From: Roseibium album
Lineage (GTDB): Bacteria > Pseudomonadota > Alphaproteobacteria > Rhizobiales > Stappiaceae
Direction of reading: 5' to 3'
Assembly (NCBI RefSeq): GCF_001404515.1
Contig: NZ_CXWE01000007.1
Coordinates: 248,001 to 312,000 of the forward strand
DNA: 64,000 nucleotides
The notes beneath the pieces are model-generated. The model did not search any database, was not told the DNA's origin, and worked only from the letters and a program-made list of their open reading frames with translations. The translations under genes were made by a program, and so were the position numbers. Positions 9,273 through 18,336 of the stretch are shown here, piece by piece. How positions within the stretch are numbered: position 1 is the stretch's first letter; each line of letters starts with the position of its first letter.

Positions 9273-10295
9273 CTAGAGACTGCAATTGTATCTTGTGTGA
9301 ACAAGGATCTGTGTCGGCCGGACGTCCGTATCGACACCTTCGTGAAATGTCTTGATCCAGTGAGCCGCAGCCTGAACCTCTGCTTCGAAGTCGTGTGAAA
9401 TCACGTAGTCCATAATTCCTGACACGAGCAGTTGCTGAGAATTGACGGTCAGTTCGTGACCGACAAAAATGGTTGTTTCCGCACCCGCTGCCACTTCGAG
9501 CGCCTGTGCAACACCGCGGTTCGCACCGGCAACATTGTAAATGGCAGGTGGCAACCCGTGTGCTTCGAAATGTTGCAATAGCTGAGAACAGGTTGTCTCG
9601 GGTGCATCGTCGGCGATTACCCTTTCGTCGATACGCAGGTGAGGATAGGTCGATCTCAAGACGCGCCGAAAACCCATCTCCCGTTCTTGCTGACATCGGA
9701 AAGCGACACTCATCACGATGAGGATCATTTGCCGCGTTTTCGTCAGCGACTGACCGATCAATTGGGCCGCGACACTTCCGGCGGCGTATTGATCGTTTCC
9801 GACATAGGCACTTCGTCGTGAACTCGGAAGATCCGTGGTGAGGCAGACAACGGGTACTCCATCCCGGCAGACTGTCCGAACCGCGTGATTGATTGCCGGA
9901 TGCTCCCTGGCAATCAGGACAAGGCCATCGCTGTTTTTGCCGGCATCGATAATGCTGCCTGCCAGACTTTGAGGGTCGGACTGGTTGGTTTCGGCAAATA
10001 TGCCGGACACTGAAACACCAGGCTGGGATCGATTGGTAACGTTTACTGCATCGCTGACCGCACTGTTGAAGGTCTTTCCGGACTCGCACAGAAGCGTAAT
10101 GTTTAGATCGCCGGATGAACTGGCGGAGTGCTGAAGCTTGAAAAGCGCCGCTTGAACGCGCGCGCGGGTTTCATTCCGGACACCCGCCCGTCCATTCAAA
10201 ACCCTGTCTACAGTAGCAACTCCCAAACCGGAAAGATCGGCAATCTCCTTGATCGTCGGTCCTTTCCAGTTATGAGCCGATTTGGTTCGTGTCAT
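9273..10295 (-). CDS. LacI-family transcriptional regulator of the sugar locus
   Basis: A 340-residue regulator with an N-terminal LacI helix-turn-helix (TIKEIADLSGLGVATVDRVL) and a periplasmic-binding-protein-like effector domain from about residue 65 onward. It is divergent from the Gfo/Idh/MocA gene at 10499. Two near-identical 17-bp operator-like palindromes lie in the 203-base gap, so it very likely represses the downstream catabolic and transport operon and itself. I use the ATG at 10295; a GTG lies directly before it. The inducer is presumably the imported sugar or polyol. Confidence 0.9.
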   Translation of the reverse strand: MTRTKSAHNWKGPTIKEIADLSGLGVATVDRVLNGRAGVRNETRARVQAALFKLQHSASSSGDLNITLLCESGKTFNSAVSDAVNVTNRSQPGVSVSGIFAETNQSDPQSLAGSIIDAGKNSDGLVLIAREHPAINHAVRTVCRDGVPVVCLTTDLPSSRRSAYVGNDQYAAGSVAAQLIGQSLTKTRQMILIVMSVAFRCQQEREMGFRRVLRSTYPHLRIDERVIADDAPETTCSQLLQHFEAHGLPPAIYNVAGANRGVAQALEVAAGAETTIFVGHELTVNSQQLLVSGIMDYVISHDFEAEVQAAAHWIKTFHEGVDTDVRPTQILVHTRYNCSL

Positions 10296-10312
10296 CACTG
10301 TTCACCATTTTC

Positions 10313-10329
10313 TGATGTGAAATACATCA
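10313..10329. promoter_or_regulatory. LacI-type operator 1
   Basis: TGATGTGAAATACATCA has 6-bp inverted arms around a 5-base centre, extending to 7 bp with the flanking C and G. It sits 18 bases upstream of the regulator start. A second copy in opposite orientation, matching 16 of 17 bases, lies at 10384-10400. Confidence 0.75.
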
Positions 10330-10383
10330 GAACAAATTCTCAAATCCAATCTTTTGCCGAAATCGAGCGAAAATTCCAATCAA

Positions 10384-10400
10384 TGATGGATTTCACATCA
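10384..10400. promoter_or_regulatory. LacI-type operator 2
   Basis: On the minus strand this reads TGATGTGAAATCCATCA, differing from operator 1 in one base. Its centre is 71 bp from that of operator 1, close to seven helical turns, which would allow looping. It lies on the side of the sugar operon at 10499. Confidence 0.75.
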
Positions 10401-10498
10401 ATATTCATCGTTCAACACGCTTTAAAACCGGGTTTTCCACTCACATACTGACCGAAACAAAACGGGAGGACGTCACCTGTTGAGGTGGCGAAGAACAA

Positions 10499-11521
10499 GT
10501 GTCGGTTCGAGTCGCCTTGATTGGGGCCGGAGTGATGGGGGCGGATCATGCCAGCATCATTTCAGGTGATGTGCCCGGAGCAACGCTTCATGTCGTTTGC
10601 GACGCCTCGAAAGACACGGCAATTCGCATCGCGGACGCGTATTCGGCCAAGGACGTCAGCACGGACCCTCTAGACACGATCAGGCGCAAAGATGTCGATG
10701 CGGTGCTGATCGCCAGCCCCGACCCCACGCATGCGGAGCTGACACTTGCATCCCTTCATCAGCGCAAGCCCGTGCTTTGCGAAAAACCACTGGCACAGAC
10801 TGTGGATGAGGCTCTGATGGTTCTCGAGGCTGAATGCGCACTTGGTCAACAGCTGGTGCATGTCGGCTTTATGCGCCGTTTCGATCCATCATATGTCGAA
10901 ATGAAGTCGGCAATGCATGCGGGCCGGATCGGGACTGCAGTCATGATGCACAACTTTCATCGAAACGTTGCCGCACCGCCAAATTTCAGTGGACTGATGG
11001 CGGTTACAAATTCCGCGCCGCATGAGTTCGACATCATCAGATATGTTCTGGGCACGAATGTTGCGGCGATTTCGGCCTTTGAACCGGCGCTTGACACAGA
11101 CAGCGTCTGCAAGCCGGTTGTCATGATCATCGAAACAACATGCGGTCAGCTCGTTACCGTCGAGGTAAACAACAATGCAGGCTACGGTTATGACGTCAGG
11201 TGCGAGCTCGTAGGCACCGAGGGCTCCGTATCGCTTCAGACCCAATTCCAGACACGCATCGACCAGGACCTGTCGGCCGGAACGGTTTACGCCGCAGATT
11301 GGCGCCCTCGATTTCGCGAGGCCTATCGGCTGCAGAACAAGGCCTGGATTGCCTCGGTCAGTTCCAGTCGGCCTGTGGCCCAGGCTGCCGATGCCTGGGA
11401 TGGCTATTGCGCAACCGTGATTGCAGAGGCCGGAGCAAGTGCTCTCACTTCAGGCAACAAGGCCGCAGTCAAGCTGGTCGAGCGGCCGGCACTGTACGCC
11501 AAAACGGGAGACGCGGCATGA
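10499..11521 (+). CDS. Gfo/Idh/MocA family oxidoreductase (myo-inositol 2-dehydrogenase-like)
   Basis: A 340-residue NAD(P)-dependent dehydrogenase. The N-terminal Rossmann fold has GAGVMGADHA near residue 10, the family EKPLA motif sits around residue 96, and SAPHEFDIIRY (about 175-185) supplies the conserved Asp and His region of the IolG subfamily. The start is a GTG bounded by an upstream in-frame stop, with GAGGTGG ahead of it. The stop overlaps the ATG of the next gene (ATGA), so the two are translationally coupled. It probably oxidises or epimerises the sugar or cyclitol brought in by the adjacent importer; the exact substrate is unknown. Confidence 0.88.
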   Translation: MSVRVALIGAGVMGADHASIISGDVPGATLHVVCDASKDTAIRIADAYSAKDVSTDPLDTIRRKDVDAVLIASPDPTHAELTLASLHQRKPVLCEKPLAQTVDEALMVLEAECALGQQLVHVGFMRRFDPSYVEMKSAMHAGRIGTAVMMHNFHRNVAAPPNFSGLMAVTNSAPHEFDIIRYVLGTNVAAISAFEPALDTDSVCKPVVMIIETTCGQLVTVEVNNNAGYGYDVRCELVGTEGSVSLQTQFQTRIDQDLSAGTVYAADWRPRFREAYRLQNKAWIASVSSSRPVAQAADAWDGYCATVIAEAGASALTSGNKAAVKLVERPALYAKTGDAA

Positions 11522-12477
11522 AGCTCGGCTTTGTATCGGACAGCCTGGGCGGGTTGGGCTTCCAGGAGCTTCTCGATACGGCGGTTCGCCTTGGCGCGGA
11601 AGGTGTTGAAATAAACACAGGCGGCTGGTCAACAGCTCCTCATTTTGACCTGGATGCCATGAAATCCAGCACAGACGCCCGCAAGGCCTTTCGCAGGGCG
11701 TTTGACGACCGGGGGCTGGAAATCATCTGTCTTAATGCAAATGGCAATCCCTTGCATCCGGTGGACACGTCACAGGCCGAGTGCCTGAAGGATACGATCC
11801 GAATAGCTGGCGACCTGGGTATAACAACCATATGCGCCATGTCGGGATTGCCGGCGGGAGCACCGGACGACACGACGCCCAACTGGATCGTTTCCAGTTG
11901 GCCGCCTGAAACCCGAACCATCCTTGATTATCAGTGGAACGATGTTCTCATTCCATTCTGGGGTGAGATCGTTGACCTGGCTAAAGTGCATGGTGTGCGG
12001 CGTATCGCCCTTGAACTGCACGGCAACCAGTGTGTCTTCAATGTTTCCTCTGCTGAAAAACTGCGCGAAGCGGTCGGGCCCGTTATCGGGGTCAACCTCG
12101 ATCCTTCGCATCTTTTCTGGATGGGTGCCGATCCGCTCGTCGCGGCGGAAGCACTCAGGGACGCGATTTATCACGTGCATGCGAAAGACACGATGTTGAA
12201 CCCGCAGGTACAGGCCACAAGGAGCCTCCTTGAAAACGGCAGCCTTACGGATATCGTCTCCCGTAGCTGGAGTTACATAACGCTGGGATTTGGTCACGGG
12301 GAAGAGTGGTGGCGACAGTTTTGCTATCGATTGAGAATGGCAAAATATGATGGCTGGCTGAGTATTGAGCACGAAGATGTCTTGCTAAACTCTGAGGAAG
12401 GGCTTGTTAAATCGATTGAAATGCTCCGTAATGTCTTGCCTGTTGCGCCGTCCGACTATGTGCCGCAGGCAATTTGA
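11518..12477 (+). CDS. Sugar phosphate isomerase/epimerase-like TIM-barrel protein
   Basis: A 319-residue protein of the xylose-isomerase-like TIM-barrel superfamily (AP endonuclease 2 fold; IolE and IolH relatives). Metal-site candidates are the Glu in RRIALELHG, the NLDPSHLFW segment, YHVHAKDT and the final SIEHED. The order dehydrogenase then TIM-barrel protein is typical of inositol-like and rare-sugar pathways, where the second enzyme dehydrates or epimerises the keto-sugar. It overlaps the previous stop by ATGA and is followed 12 bases later by the ABC ATPase. Confidence 0.82.
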   Translation: MKLGFVSDSLGGLGFQELLDTAVRLGAEGVEINTGGWSTAPHFDLDAMKSSTDARKAFRRAFDDRGLEIICLNANGNPLHPVDTSQAECLKDTIRIAGDLGITTICAMSGLPAGAPDDTTPNWIVSSWPPETRTILDYQWNDVLIPFWGEIVDLAKVHGVRRIALELHGNQCVFNVSSAEKLREAVGPVIGVNLDPSHLFWMGADPLVAAEALRDAIYHVHAKDTMLNPQVQATRSLLENGSLTDIVSRSWSYITLGFGHGEEWWRQFCYRLRMAKYDGWLSIEHEDVLLNSEEGLVKSIEMLRNVLPVAPSDYVPQAI

Positions 12478-12489
12478 GGGAGGAAATCG

Positions 12490-13230
12490 TTGGGGCTTCT
12501 GAATCTGAACGGTATCACGAAAAGTTTTGGTGCAATCCACGCGCTGAACGGGGTGGACCTGTCGATCGATCCGGGGGAAGCGGTCGGCCTGATGGGAGAC
12601 AATGGTGCGGGCAAGTCGACCCTGATGAAAATCATCGCGGGAAATTTCAAACCGACGAGCGGTGAAATCCGGATCGAGGACAAGTCGGTCGAATTTCACA
12701 AACCGATTGATGCGAGACACGCGGGAATTGAGATCGTCTATCAGGATCTGGCGCTATGCGACAACCTGACGGCCGCGGCGAATGTGTTTCTCGGTCGGGA
12801 GGCGAAGAAGAGAATCGGGCCATTTTCGTGGCTCGACCACGGGGCAATGTACAAGCGCGCCGGGGAACTGTTTTCGGAGTTGAAATCGGAAACCCGGCCG
12901 AGAGATCTTGTTCGTCAGATGTCGGGTGGACAACGGCAGGCCGTTGCCATCGCCAGGACACGCTTGTCGGATCCGAAGCTGGTCCTGATGGATGAGCCCA
13001 CGGCCGCCATATCGGTTCGCCAGGTTGCGGAAGTTCTGGCGCTCATCAAACGCCTGAAGGATACCGGCCATGCCGTCATTCTGGTGTCTCACAGGATGCC
13101 GGATGTTTTCGATGTGTGCGACCGGGTTGCTGTTCTTCGCCGGGGTACGAAAGTTGCCGACAAGCACATCAAGGAAACAAGCCCCGAGGAAGTGACCGGG
13201 CTTATCACGGGGGCGATCGAAGCTGCATGA
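12490..13230 (+). CDS. Sugar ABC transporter ATP-binding protein (single domain, FrcA-like)
   Basis: A 246-residue ATPase with Walker A GDNGAGKST (about 36-44), signature MSGGQRQ (about 140) and Walker B LVLMDEPTAA. CUT2 sugar importers usually use a duplicated ATPase of about 500 residues; this has only one domain, like the fructose importer FrcA, so it must act as a homodimer. The start is TTG, preceded by a GGGAGG site. Its TGA overlaps the ATG of the permease. It energises import of the sugar bound by the protein at 14334. Confidence 0.9.
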   Translation: MGLLNLNGITKSFGAIHALNGVDLSIDPGEAVGLMGDNGAGKSTLMKIIAGNFKPTSGEIRIEDKSVEFHKPIDARHAGIEIVYQDLALCDNLTAAANVFLGREAKKRIGPFSWLDHGAMYKRAGELFSELKSETRPRDLVRQMSGGQRQAVAIARTRLSDPKLVLMDEPTAAISVRQVAEVLALIKRLKDTGHAVILVSHRMPDVFDVCDRVAVLRRGTKVADKHIKETSPEEVTGLITGAIEAA

Positions 13231-14297
13231 CCGAAGAACTGACAGATCAGAAACAACGTCGGCATCCGGGCCGTGGTCCGGTGGACACCTTGAACGAAAT
13301 GGATCATGCCGCCATTGACGAAAGCATCACGTCCCGCCAGGAAGTGTCCGGCTTCGGCTCGATGATCAGGACACAGCCGTTTTGGGTGTTCCTGGCGATC
13401 CTGGCAATCGGTATCGTGATGACCTTTGTCTCCGATGCGTTCATGACAGAACGCAACATGTTCAATATCACCCGTAACTTCGCCTTCTTCGGCATCATGG
13501 CTCTCGGGATGTCAGCGGTTATCTGTACGGCTGGTATCGACCTTTCCGTCGGGTCGCTGCTCGGTCTGTGTGCCATTACGCTGGGCCTGACCATGCAGGC
13601 TGGCTGGGGCATTGAGGTAGGCTTTGTCGTTTGCATGCTGACGGCAGCGGCCGTTGGCGCGATCAACGGCGTTCTGATTGCCTATCTGAAGATGGCGCCC
13701 TTCGTTGTCACGCTCGGCATGCTTGCTATGGCCAGATCCATTGCAATGGTCATTTCCAACAACAAGATGATCTACGAATTCGGTCCCGACATGGAGCTGT
13801 TCGAATGGATCGGTGGCGAAAGCATGCTGGGTGTCCCGAATGTGGTCTGGGTGCTGATACTGATGACGGCGGGTTTCTGGTGGGTCTGGAGATATTCCAC
13901 CTGGGGCAGATGGGTGATTGCCATCGGCGGAAACGCGCAAGCGGCAAAGCTCTCGGGCATTCCGGTCGAGCGGATGATCGTCTCGGTATACATGGTGTGT
14001 TCCATGTGCACGGGTCTCGCGGCATTCATGTTCATCGGCTACACCGGCTCGGCCACCAACGGCATGGGTGTGACCTATGAGCTCAATGTGATCGCCGCCA
14101 GCGTGATCGGTGGCGCCAATCTCATGGGCGGTGTCGTCTATGCCCTTGGTGCTCCAATCGGAGCCGCATTGGTCGAACTCATTCGCAATTCACTGCTTTT
14201 GGCCGGTATTCCGGCGCTCTGGCAGCAATTCTTCGTTGGCCTGTTCCTGATACTTGCAGTGCTCCTGGAACAGATCCGAAGCAGAGGGCGCAGTTAA
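13227..14297 (+). CDS. Sugar ABC transporter permease (CUT2, RbsC/FrcC-like)
   Basis: A 356-residue inner-membrane permease of the BPD_transp_2 type. A polar N-terminus of about 55 residues is followed by roughly nine to ten membrane segments with the family signature ICTAGIDLSVGSLLGL near residue 105. The later segment NVIAASVIGGANLMGG is the conserved loop that contacts the ATPase. The ATG lies in the ATGA overlap with the preceding gene. No second permease gene is present, so it probably forms a homodimer. Confidence 0.9.
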   Translation: MTEELTDQKQRRHPGRGPVDTLNEMDHAAIDESITSRQEVSGFGSMIRTQPFWVFLAILAIGIVMTFVSDAFMTERNMFNITRNFAFFGIMALGMSAVICTAGIDLSVGSLLGLCAITLGLTMQAGWGIEVGFVVCMLTAAAVGAINGVLIAYLKMAPFVVTLGMLAMARSIAMVISNNKMIYEFGPDMELFEWIGGESMLGVPNVVWVLILMTAGFWWVWRYSTWGRWVIAIGGNAQAAKLSGIPVERMIVSVYMVCSMCTGLAAFMFIGYTGSATNGMGVTYELNVIAASVIGGANLMGGVVYALGAPIGAALVELIRNSLLLAGIPALWQQFFVGLFLILAVLLEQIRSRGRS

Positions 14298-14333
14298 AGC
14301 CCCTCAATTTCTTCAAAATCCAGGGAGGAGAAT

Positions 14334-15317
14334 ATGAAGAAACTACTGACCTTAACCGCCATGGCGGCCATTCTGGCCCCCTCGATGGCAATGGCGGACT
14401 ATACATTCGCGCTCGTGCCAAAGGCGATGAACAATCCGTTCTTCGATCTCGCGCGTGATGGCTGCTACAAGGCCCAGGAAGAACTTGCCGACGTTACTTG
14501 TGAATATATTGGGCCGGGTGAACATACCGAGCTGGAACAGATCCAGATCGTGCAGGATCTCATAACCAAGGGTGTTGATGGAATTGCGGTTGCACCTTCG
14601 AATGCACCCGCCATGGCGAAGGTTCTCAAAGCTGCGGCCGACGCAGGCATACCCGTCATGACCTGGGACTCGGACCTTCTTGATAAGGACAAGAGCCTGC
14701 GCACAACCTATGTCGGAACAAACAACTACGATATCGGTGTGAACCTGGCGAAACTGATCCAGGCGCGGCATCCAGACGGTGGCACGGTCTGCCTGCAGAC
14801 GGGTGGGGCTGCTGCAGCAAACCACAACGAACGTCTGAAAGGTGCCCGCGATACACTGTCTGGCAAGGATACGGGGACACCTCCCGGGTCCGCTCTCGCT
14901 GGTGACGGTGGCTGGACCGAGATTTCCGGATGCCCGCTCATCACCAATGATGACGGCAATGTCGCTGTGCAAGGCATGACGGATATACTCGCGGCAAATC
15001 CGGATTTGACGGCATTCCTGTCGACGGGCGCCTTCACGCAGTGGTTCGACAATGCCTACCGCAAGGCGGCAGAGCCCTATAAGGCAAAGATGGATTCCGG
15101 TGACATGACGATCGTGGTTGCGGACACTCTGCCGATGCAGCTTGAGCAAACCAAGGACGGTCTTGGCAACGGTCTGGTTGGTCAGCGTCCTTACGAGATG
15201 GGCTACAAGGCCATGTATATCTTGAAGGATATTGCCGACGGCAAGTCGGTTGACGATCCGATTTTCACGGGCCTCGACGTTTGCGACAACAAAAACATCG
15301 ACAGCTGCGTCCAGTAG
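14334..15317 (+). CDS. Periplasmic sugar-binding protein (Peripla_BP_4, RbsB-like)
   Basis: A 327-residue secreted receptor with a Sec signal peptide cleaved after about residue 21 (SMAMA before DYTF). The mature part has the type I periplasmic-binding fold: the ribose-binding-type segments NNPFFDLARDGCYKA and VDGIAVAPSN are clear. It has several cysteines (GCYKA, DVTCEY, GTVCLQ, SGCPL, DVCDN and DSCVQ), which may form disulfides. An excellent GGGAGG site precedes the ATG. It feeds the permease and ATPase just upstream. Confidence 0.9.
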   Translation: MKKLLTLTAMAAILAPSMAMADYTFALVPKAMNNPFFDLARDGCYKAQEELADVTCEYIGPGEHTELEQIQIVQDLITKGVDGIAVAPSNAPAMAKVLKAAADAGIPVMTWDSDLLDKDKSLRTTYVGTNNYDIGVNLAKLIQARHPDGGTVCLQTGGAAAANHNERLKGARDTLSGKDTGTPPGSALAGDGGWTEISGCPLITNDDGNVAVQGMTDILAANPDLTAFLSTGAFTQWFDNAYRKAAEPYKAKMDSGDMTIVVADTLPMQLEQTKDGLGNGLVGQRPYEMGYKAMYILKDIADGKSVDDPIFTGLDVCDNKNIDSCVQ

Positions 15318-15340
15318 GGCCTGTCACGACAACAAGGATT

Positions 15341-15371
15341 GGGGCGGTGCGAACACTCGTATCGCCCCTTT
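15341..15371 (+). terminator. Weak stem-loop after the sugar importer operon
   Basis: GGGGCGGT (15341-15348) pairs with ATCGCCCC (15361-15368) over a 12-base loop and is followed by a short TTT. It lies 24 bases after the binding-protein stop. It could terminate or attenuate transcription before the aldo-keto reductase gene. Confidence 0.4.
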
Positions 15372-15560
15372 CGCTTGAAGCACATGGCGTGCACCGGCTA
15401 TCGGATGCGCGATGGTCGTGACCTTTGTCCGGCGAATGAACACGACCTGGCGGGTTTCTGGCTGTTGGACGGTTTCAGCGGTCCATTCTGTCAGCTACGG
15501 TTGGTTCGTAACCATCTTTCCACGGATATCACGGTCGCGATCCGGGGCACTGGAGGCATT

Positions 15561-16523
15561 ATGCAAAAACGATCTGTTGGCAAATCGGACCTGAGGGTCA
15601 CACCGCTATGTTTCGGCGCCTCCGGCCTGAGCAACATGCCCGATACCTACGGCTACGAAGTCGACGAAGCCCGTGCTCGTGACACCTTGAGAGCAATATT
15701 CGATGGTCCCGTGAATTTTCTGGACACATCAAACAATTATGGCTTCGGACGCAGTGAAGAACGGATAGGCGCAGCCTTGCGGGAACGCGGCGGCTTGCCT
15801 GAGGGGTTTGTTCTGTCGACCAAACTCGACCGCGACATGGAAACGGGACGTTTCGATGCAGCGCGCGTTCGCCGGTCGATCGATGAAAGCCTTTCGCGGC
15901 TGGGGTTGGACCATGTTCCCTTGCTCCATTTGCATGATCCGGAACATGCAAGAGACTTGGGTGAAATCACAGGAACGGGAGGCGCACTGGACGAATTGTT
16001 CAAGCTCAAGGAGGAAGGCATCGCATCGGCAGTGGGACTTGCCATGGGAAGAATCGACGTCATGTTGCCAATTCTCCGCGAACGGCCTTTTGATGCACTT
16101 ATCAGCCACAATCGCTTCACCGTGTTGAACCGTTCGGCGCATGAAATGTTCGACTACGCCCATTCCAGGGGGATCGCCATCTTGAACGCGGCTCCTTACG
16201 CGGGCGGCGTTCTCGCCAAGGGCAGCGCCCAGATGCCGCGCATCACCTACCAGCCTGCAACGGAGGCGACGATGAAGCCGGTGAAGGCGGTCGAGGATAT
16301 TTGTGCAAGTGCCGGAATTGACCCGGGTGCGCTGGCACTCCAGTTCTCGATGCGCGATCCGCGTGTCACATCGACGATCGTGGGTGTATCGAAAGCGGCG
16401 CGGGTCGCGCAGACGCTCAATTGGGCGAGCCAGGACATCGATCCGGCGGTCTGGACGCAGCTTGATACTCTGCCCTTCTCGTCGGAAGATCCGGAAGCAG
16501 ATCGGGACTACAAACCCGGCTGA
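15561..16523 (+). CDS. Aldo/keto reductase (sugar dehydrogenase-like)
   Basis: A 320-residue (beta/alpha)8 oxidoreductase. The AKR tetrad is visible: Asp and Tyr in FLDTSNNYG, Lys in LSTKLDRD and His in LLHLHDPE. It resembles the D-threo-aldose/L-fucose 1-dehydrogenase branch, which oxidises aldoses to lactones with NAD(P). The ATG at 15561 follows a TGGAGG site; longer frames upstream are spurious. It sits between the sugar importer and an SDR and probably takes part in the same pathway. Confidence 0.85.
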   Translation: MQKRSVGKSDLRVTPLCFGASGLSNMPDTYGYEVDEARARDTLRAIFDGPVNFLDTSNNYGFGRSEERIGAALRERGGLPEGFVLSTKLDRDMETGRFDAARVRRSIDESLSRLGLDHVPLLHLHDPEHARDLGEITGTGGALDELFKLKEEGIASAVGLAMGRIDVMLPILRERPFDALISHNRFTVLNRSAHEMFDYAHSRGIAILNAAPYAGGVLAKGSAQMPRITYQPATEATMKPVKAVEDICASAGIDPGALALQFSMRDPRVTSTIVGVSKAARVAQTLNWASQDIDPAVWTQLDTLPFSSEDPEADRDYKPG

Positions 16524-16548
16524 TTTCGCAAAACTTGAGGGATCCAAA

Positions 16549-17364
16549 ATGAACAGGCTTGACGGCAAGATCGCAATTGTCACGGGTGGAACGCAAGGCC
16601 TTGGCGCTGCGATTGGCCGATTGTTCGCGGACGCCGGTGTCTCCGGCCTGATAACATGTGGGCGCAATATTTCGAAAGGCGAAGCGGTCGCGGCCGACAT
16701 TACCCGTGACACCGGCGTTCCGGTCAGGTTCGTCCCTGCCGACCTCGCGGAAGTGTCCGATTGTGTTGCCGTCGTCAAGGCTGCAGATGACGTTTTCGGC
16801 CGGGCGGATATCCTGGTCAACGCCGCCGGCCTGACAGACCGTGGTAATCTGCTTGATACGTCCCCCGAATTGTTTGACCGGATTTTTGCCGTCAACGTCA
16901 GGGCGCCTTTCTTTCTCATGCAGGAGACCGTCAAGCTGATGATCCGCGAAAAGCTTGCCGGAAGCATTGTCAATATCGGATCGGCCTCGTCTCTTGCGGG
17001 ACAGCCTTTCATCGCGCCTTATTGTGCCTCCAAGGGAGCGCTTGCCACGCTCACCCGGAATGCCGGATTTGCCCTGATGAGAAACCGGATCCGGGTCAAT
17101 CAACTGGATATCGGCTGGATGAATTCCGACAATGAGCGTGCCTTGCAGGTGTCGGAGACCGGTGATCCCCACTTTATGGAAAAACAAGCCGCAACGTTGC
17201 CGTTCGAACGCTTGCTGGAGCCCGGCGAAGTGGCAAAGGCCGTAGCGTTTCTGGCATCGGAGGACAGCGGCATGATGACCGGTTCGGTCGTTCAGTTCGA
17301 TCAGTCTGTCTGGGGTGGCTACGACGGTCTGCCTCCCGTGCCGTCCAGACCAATGACACCCTGA
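16549..17364 (+). CDS. Short-chain dehydrogenase/reductase
   Basis: A 271-residue classical SDR with nucleotide-binding TGGTQGLGAAIG near residue 15, NAAG around residue 90, catalytic Ser in NIGSASS and the YCASK motif around residue 160. It follows the aldo-keto reductase by 25 bases with a GAGGGATCC ribosome site, which points to co-transcription and a second oxidation step in the same sugar pathway. A short hairpin (gacaccc/gggtgtc, 17355-17375) spans its stop codon and lacks a T-run. Confidence 0.87.
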   Translation: MNRLDGKIAIVTGGTQGLGAAIGRLFADAGVSGLITCGRNISKGEAVAADITRDTGVPVRFVPADLAEVSDCVAVVKAADDVFGRADILVNAAGLTDRGNLLDTSPELFDRIFAVNVRAPFFLMQETVKLMIREKLAGSIVNIGSASSLAGQPFIAPYCASKGALATLTRNAGFALMRNRIRVNQLDIGWMNSDNERALQVSETGDPHFMEKQAATLPFERLLEPGEVAKAVAFLASEDSGMMTGSVVQFDQSVWGGYDGLPPVPSRPMTP

Positions 17365-17472
17365 TGAAGGGTGTCGGAGGATGCGCGGTTTTCATTGCCG
17401 CGAAGCAGCTCTTTCGGTTGTTTTTGCAACCTGATCCATATCGTGCCGTGGTGACGTTCGAGGAGGTTGAAG

Positions 17473-18105
17473 ATGCCGGGTGGTGAAATTCTGCTTCCGT
17501 TCGTGGTCACAGTCCTGTTGCTCTCGATCACTCCGGGCCCCGGAATGCTCTACATCGCTGCCCAGACTGTCGGGCGAGGCCGGAATGCTGGCTGGTTCTC
17601 TGCTCTTGGAACACATTTGGCGAGCTATGTTCACATTATCGCAACGGCCTTCGGCCTGAGCTTTTTTCTTGAAGCCGTTCCAGTCGCCTATCTCGCGCTG
17701 AAGATTGTCGGTGCCCTGTTTCTTTTCTGGATGGGCATTCGCTTTCTTATGGCCGAAGAGATCTCTTCCGGTCCTGAAAGCCATTCTGAACCAGCAATGC
17801 ATTTCAAGGCGCTCCGAGAGAGCTTTGTTGTTGAAGTCACCAACCCCAAATCTGCTGTATTCTTTATTGCTTTCCTGCCGCAATTCACGGACCAGGGGGC
17901 GGCCTATCCGGTCTGGCTGCAGATCATTCTTTTGGGAGTAGCGGCCAATTTGTTCTTTTCATTCGCCGAGGCAGGCTGTGTGATTTTTGCGGACCAGATT
18001 GCTGGACTGTTTCAAAAATCCCGGTCAGCGGGCCGCTGGATGCGCAGGGCCGCCGGATCAGTGTTGATCGCTCTTGGTGCCAACTTGCTGATATCCGAGC
18101 GATAG
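17473..18105 (+). CDS. LysE/RhtB family amino-acid exporter
   Basis: A 210-residue inner-membrane protein with five to six hydrophobic segments and the family N-terminal motif TPGPGMLYIAAQTVGRG. The segment VEVTNPKSAVFFIAFLPQF is also a hallmark of RhtB-type exporters. An AGGAGG site lies 6 bases before the ATG at 17473. The exported amino acid or related metabolite cannot be predicted. It starts 108 bases after the SDR and may be a separate unit. Confidence 0.9.
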   Translation: MPGGEILLPFVVTVLLLSITPGPGMLYIAAQTVGRGRNAGWFSALGTHLASYVHIIATAFGLSFFLEAVPVAYLALKIVGALFLFWMGIRFLMAEEISSGPESHSEPAMHFKALRESFVVEVTNPKSAVFFIAFLPQFTDQGAAYPVWLQIILLGVAANLFFSFAEAGCVIFADQIAGLFQKSRSAGRWMRRAAGSVLIALGANLLISER

Positions 18106-18336
18106 ATAGCGATCAGGCACTCGTGTCCGCGTGCAGTCCGGCACAGACAAATGCCGATCGGGTCAAACCAGAATTCTTGGTCGGAGCTGCAACCTTTCTG
18201 CAATCAGGAGTTTTATTGTTGCCGGACAACTATCAACGCGATCGTCTGTGAGTTAATCTGAATTTTTCAACTGTTGTAACCGAAGACATTTTTGATTTTT
18301 CGGTCGATCCGTTCACGCATCCCAGTGGAGACGGTT

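Noticed and set aside
17355-17375. Hairpin across the SDR stop codon as a terminator
   Set aside because: The stem is only 7 bp and there is no T-run.
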